NCBI GenBank assembly: GCA_023389295.1
Contig: JAEWEO010000323.1
Span: 1 to 42,808 of the forward strand
Direction: 5' to 3'
Source: Bacillota bacterium
Lineage (GTDB): Bacteria; Bacillota; Clostridia; Lachnospirales; Lachnospiraceae
DNA length: 42,808 nt
Shown here one piece after another: positions 40,381 through 42,808 of the stretch. The position numbers and the translations under genes are program-made. Position 1 is the first letter of the stretch. Every line of letters begins with the position of its first letter. Under the pieces are notes generated by a model. The model made no database searches, was not told the DNA's origin, and was given only the letters and a program-made list of their open reading frames with translations.

Positions 40381-40407
40381 TTATCTTTGAGATACAGGGG
40401 CGGTTTC
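40371..40407. terminator. GC-rich hairpin, probable bidirectional terminator
   Basis: GAACCGCCCCT (40371-40381) pairs with AGGGGCGGTTTC (40396-40407), with inner TATC/GATA. It is unusually GC-rich for the region and lies downstream of the minus-strand haemolysin III gene. Confidence 0.6.
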
Positions 40408-40475
40408 GCTATATAGGAATAAGGTTCCTTAAAATTATGAGCAGTACTACTAGGTATAGGAATTACCTTATAAGC

Positions 40476-41144
40476 TTAGGGCATAACTGCGATGTATTGA
40501 TACATTAGCATAAAGTGACAGAAGCTTCCGCCCATAACAAATAGATGGAATATCTCATGGGAACCAAAATATTTATGCTTATTATTAAAGATGGGAAGCT
40601 TCAAAGCATAAATGATTCCTCCAATTGTATAGATGATGCCACCGGCTAGGAGCCATTGGAAAGCAGCATTTGGTAGGGAATTGATAATCTGCGTAAAGGC
40701 TAGAACACAGGTCCATCCCATAGCGATATATACGACAGAAGAAAACCACTTTGGACAATGTACCCAAAAACCAGTAACAATAATTCCAATGAAAGCCAGG
40801 CTCCATACTAGAATTAAGAGACTGATTCCGGTTCTTCCGCCAAGTGCGATAACACAAATTGGAGTATAGGTTCCTGCAATCAAAACATAGATCATCATAT
40901 GATCAATTTTTTTAAGTCGATGGTGAACCTTAAGTGTTTTACCAAAAGTATGATATATTGTACTTGCTCCATATAATAAAATCATACTTAGAATAAATAC
41001 ACCCAAAGAGATTAGATGAATATAACTGGGTTGTCTGGCCGCTTTGATGAGAAGGGGTGTTGCGGCAAATACAGCCATGAGAGCTCCGATAAAATGGGTA
41101 ATTGCACTACCCGGTTCTTTGACAGTTACTTTTTTGATTGTCAT
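40476..41144 (-). CDS. Haemolysin III family (PAQR) membrane protein
   Basis: This 222-residue protein has seven hydrophobic segments and belongs to the haemolysin III/PAQR superfamily. The conserved motifs are present: the N-terminal EPGSAITHFIGAL, LYGASTIYHTF, KKIDHMMIYVLIAGTYTPIC, and the C-terminal GSHEIFHLFVMGGSFCH. The histidines of these motifs form the zinc site in this superfamily. ATG at 41144 is chosen because AAGGAG lies 9 bases upstream; the TTG at 41153 directly abuts that site. Its actual physiological role, hydrolase or otherwise, is not established, and haemolytic activity should not be assumed. Confidence 0.9.
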   Translation of the reverse strand: MTIKKVTVKEPGSAITHFIGALMAVFAATPLLIKAARQPSYIHLISLGVFILSMILLYGASTIYHTFGKTLKVHHRLKKIDHMMIYVLIAGTYTPICVIALGGRTGISLLILVWSLAFIGIIVTGFWVHCPKWFSSVVYIAMGWTCVLAFTQIINSLPNAAFQWLLAGGIIYTIGGIIYALKLPIFNNKHKYFGSHEIFHLFVMGGSFCHFMLMYQYIAVMP

Positions 41145-41342
41145 AAAAATCAACTCCTTTTGATCTTAGTGATGAAGTTAGTGTGAACAAATAAAAGGTA
41201 GATTATGCACTACGTGGAAATGATATTGTGCTATGTAGTATTGAAAACTATGTTATGTGTGTTTGTATACTATCATATATTATTTTTGAATGCAAGTAAT
41301 TTTTTTGCATTGATTTGCAATTATACGAGAAATTACTTTCGC

Positions 41343-41371
41343 TTTTCAATAAGAGTGAGATATGTTATAAT
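41343..41371 (+). promoter_or_regulatory. Promoter for the DUF951 gene
   Basis: TTTTCA (41343-41348), 17-base spacer, TATAAT (41366-41371). Confidence 0.7.
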
Positions 41372-41402
41372 TTAGAGCAAAGTAAACTGACTGGAGGATG
41401 AC

Positions 41403-41597
41403 ATGGATCTAAATGTAGGTGAAATTATTAAACTAAAAAAACAGCATCCCTGTGGTAGTAACGAATGGGAAATTCTTCGTGTTGGAATGGATTTTCGTCT
41501 TAAATGCCAAGGTTGTGGTCATCAGGTCATGATACCTAGAAAACAGGTTGAGAAAAATATTAGACAGGTTAAAAAGCCAAATACCGACGGAGTATAG
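41403..41597 (+). CDS. DUF951 family protein
   Basis: This 64-residue protein matches DUF951. It shows the start DLNVGEIIKLKKQHPCGSNEWEILRVG, the central RLKCQGCGHQVMIPRKQVEK, and a basic tail. The cysteines C17, C35 and C38 suggest a small metal-binding fold. Members are widespread in Firmicutes and often sit near tRNA- or DNA-related genes, but the function is unknown. GGAGG lies just before the ATG. It lies 57 bases upstream of the HAD phosphatase gene and may be cotranscribed with it. Confidence 0.92.
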   Translation: MDLNVGEIIKLKKQHPCGSNEWEILRVGMDFRLKCQGCGHQVMIPRKQVEKNIRQVKKPNTDGV

Positions 41598-41654
41598 AAG
41601 AGACTTCTCTTGCTATGAAAAGGACTGCTCTTATATGTTTAGGAAGGAAATGAA

Positions 41655-42302
41655 ATGAAATATATATTAATTGATTTAGATGGTACGATTACAAATCCAA
41701 AGCTCGGAATAACGAAATCCGTTCAATATGCACTTCGGGATTTCGATATTAACATAGAAAATTTAGACTCTTTGTGTAAGCATATAGGCCCTCCTTTGAG
41801 AACTGCTTTTAAGGAATTTTATGATTTTAGTGAGGAAGAGTCAGAACGTGCCGTAACAAAATACCGGGAATATTATGCTGAAATAGGTATATTTGAAAAT
41901 GAAGTATATAGTGGAATGGACGGGCTCCTTAGAAGATTAAAGGAATCTGGTAAGATTTTAATAGTAGCAACCTCAAAGCCGGAGGTTTTTGCTAAGAAAA
42001 TTTTAGATCATTTTAATCTTGGCCACTATTTTACAGATATTTGTGGCGCAACACTTGACACTACTCGTGGAACAAAGGAGGAGGTCATTCGTTACGCTTT
42101 AGATAAGAATCAGATTACGGATCTTAGAGAAGTTGTAATGGTAGGTGACCGCATGCATGATGTTGAAGGTGCCAAAGCAGTAGGGCTACCCTGTGTAGGT
42201 GTATTGTATGGCTTTGGTAACCGTACGGAATTAGAAGAAGCAGGCGCAGATAAAATCGTAGAAACAGTAGAAGACCTGTACGATGTCATAATGAACCTAT
42301 AG
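41655..42302 (+). CDS. HAD-family phosphatase (phosphoglycolate-phosphatase-like)
   Basis: This 215-residue hydrolase is of the haloacid dehalogenase superfamily. Motif I is LIDLDGTIT with the nucleophile D8 and acid D10, followed by a helical cap domain (about 15-80). Motif II is VATSKP, motif III is the K in GTKEEVI, and motif IV is VMVGDRMHDVEGAKAVGLP with the metal-binding aspartates. The resemblance to phosphoglycolate phosphatase (Gph) and PpaX-type enzymes is clear, but the true substrate is not decided by sequence. AGGAAGG precedes the ATG. Exonuclease III follows after 51 bases on the same strand. Confidence 0.92.
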   Translation: MKYILIDLDGTITNPKLGITKSVQYALRDFDINIENLDSLCKHIGPPLRTAFKEFYDFSEEESERAVTKYREYYAEIGIFENEVYSGMDGLLRRLKESGKILIVATSKPEVFAKKILDHFNLGHYFTDICGATLDTTRGTKEEVIRYALDKNQITDLREVVMVGDRMHDVEGAKAVGLPCVGVLYGFGNRTELEEAGADKIVETVEDLYDVIMNL

Positions 42303-42353
42303 ATACTCTGTTCTGGATAGAGTATAACTGGTAAGAAAGGAAATGGTAATAAT

Positions 42354-42808
42354 ATGAAATTAATATCATGGAATGTCAATGGTTTAAGAGCTTGTTTAAA
42401 TAAAGGTTTTAAAGATTTTTTCCTAGAGATGGATGCAGATGTATTCTGTCTTCAGGAGACAAAACTTCAACCGGAGCAGGTGGAAATATCCTTTGAAGGA
42501 TATCACCAATATTTTAATTCCGCTGTTAAGAAGGGATATTCCGGTACCGCAGTATTTTGTAAGAAGGAACCCATTAGTGTCTGCTTTGACTTATGCATGG
42601 ACAAGCATAACGATGAGGGACGAGTAATCACAATAGAATATGAAGATTTTTATTTAGTAACCGTATATACTCCAAATTCAAAGCAGGAACTGGCGCGACT
42701 AGATTATCGTATGGAATGGGAAGATGATTTTAGGGCATATGTTTTAGGCCTTGATAAGAAGAAACCGGTTATTATTTGTGGTGATTTAAATGTAGCACAT
42801 CAAGAGAT
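42354..42808 (+). CDS. Exodeoxyribonuclease III, N-terminal part (runs off window)
   Basis: This is the first 151 codons of an ExoIII/APE1-type enzyme for base excision repair, which cuts at abasic sites and removes 3' blocks. The N-terminus is KLISWNVNGLRACL, then FCLQETKLQP with the metal-binding glutamate, GYSGTAVF, GRVITIEYEDFYLVTVYTPNS and IICGDLNVAHQE with the catalytic D-x-N. The family has about 250 residues, so roughly 100 lie beyond the window end. AAGAAAGGA precedes the ATG at 42354. Confidence 0.94.
   Translation, partial: MKLISWNVNGLRACLNKGFKDFFLEMDADVFCLQETKLQPEQVEISFEGYHQYFNSAVKKGYSGTAVFCKKEPISVCFDLCMDKHNDEGRVITIEYEDFYLVTVYTPNSKQELARLDYRMEWEDDFRAYVLGLDKKKPVIICGDLNVAHQE

Overview
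The window is AT-rich, densely coded chromosome from a Gram-positive, spore-forming anaerobe, most likely a Lachnospiraceae species of the Lachnoclostridium phytofermentans type (inference). Supporting signs are spmB, a CotS-like spore coat kinase homologue, a TM1266-type [FeFe]-hydrogenase regulator, radical SAM enzymes, a SAM-I riboswitch, a proline T-box, a large Firmicutes-type SRP RNA, strong Shine-Dalgarno sites, and several long proteins of the kind known mainly from this family. No phage, insertion sequence, CRISPR array, tRNA or rRNA gene was seen.

Layout. 1-3.6 kb: end of a rhamnulokinase gene, spmB, a convergent radical SAM gene, then decayed sequence (C-terminal remnant of an ABC-transporter ATPase next to a short echo of the radical SAM gene) and a 48-residue hydrophilic gene. 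3.6-9.3 kb: tatD and rsmA, then a 590-base leader region with a probable transcription attenuator ahead of a solitary carB. 9.4-13.1 kb: a family-specific protein, a GNAT acetyltransferase and a glycyl-radical-type activase on the minus strand, then tadA and the SRP RNA, whose promoter overlaps the tadA stop codon. 13.2-17.7 kb: a 778-residue protein with a cyclic-nucleotide-binding-like N-terminus, a TPR protein with a degenerate AAA-like C-terminus, and a small Ig-like protein. 18-22.4 kb: murA, a divergent HD-GYP gene, and SAM-I riboswitch plus metK.

22.5-28.6 kb: a histidine kinase/response regulator pair, a decayed fragment, an ArsR regulator, and a four-gene cluster (TM1266-like regulator, lipoprotein binding protein, permease, short ATPase). 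The cluster is preceded by a riboswitch-like leader in which a 12-bp helix and an intrinsic terminator compete for the same strand. A 27-base near-identical inverted repeat lies just ahead of the first and last genes. I consider this the most interesting part of the window. 28.6-32.7 kb: a CMP-kinase-like protein fused to a ParB-like domain, an AI-2E-family membrane protein, and T-box plus proS. 32.8-40 kb: cca, a CotS-like pseudokinase, a PEGA-domain protein, a membrane/coiled-coil protein and pgi. 40-42.8 kb: a structured intergenic region with a possible small RNA, a haemolysin III homologue, a DUF951 protein, a HAD phosphatase and the start of an exonuclease III gene.

Most genes are short independent units with sigma-A-type promoters at 17-base spacing and their own hairpin terminators. 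Functional calls rest on motifs recognised by eye; no database search was run.
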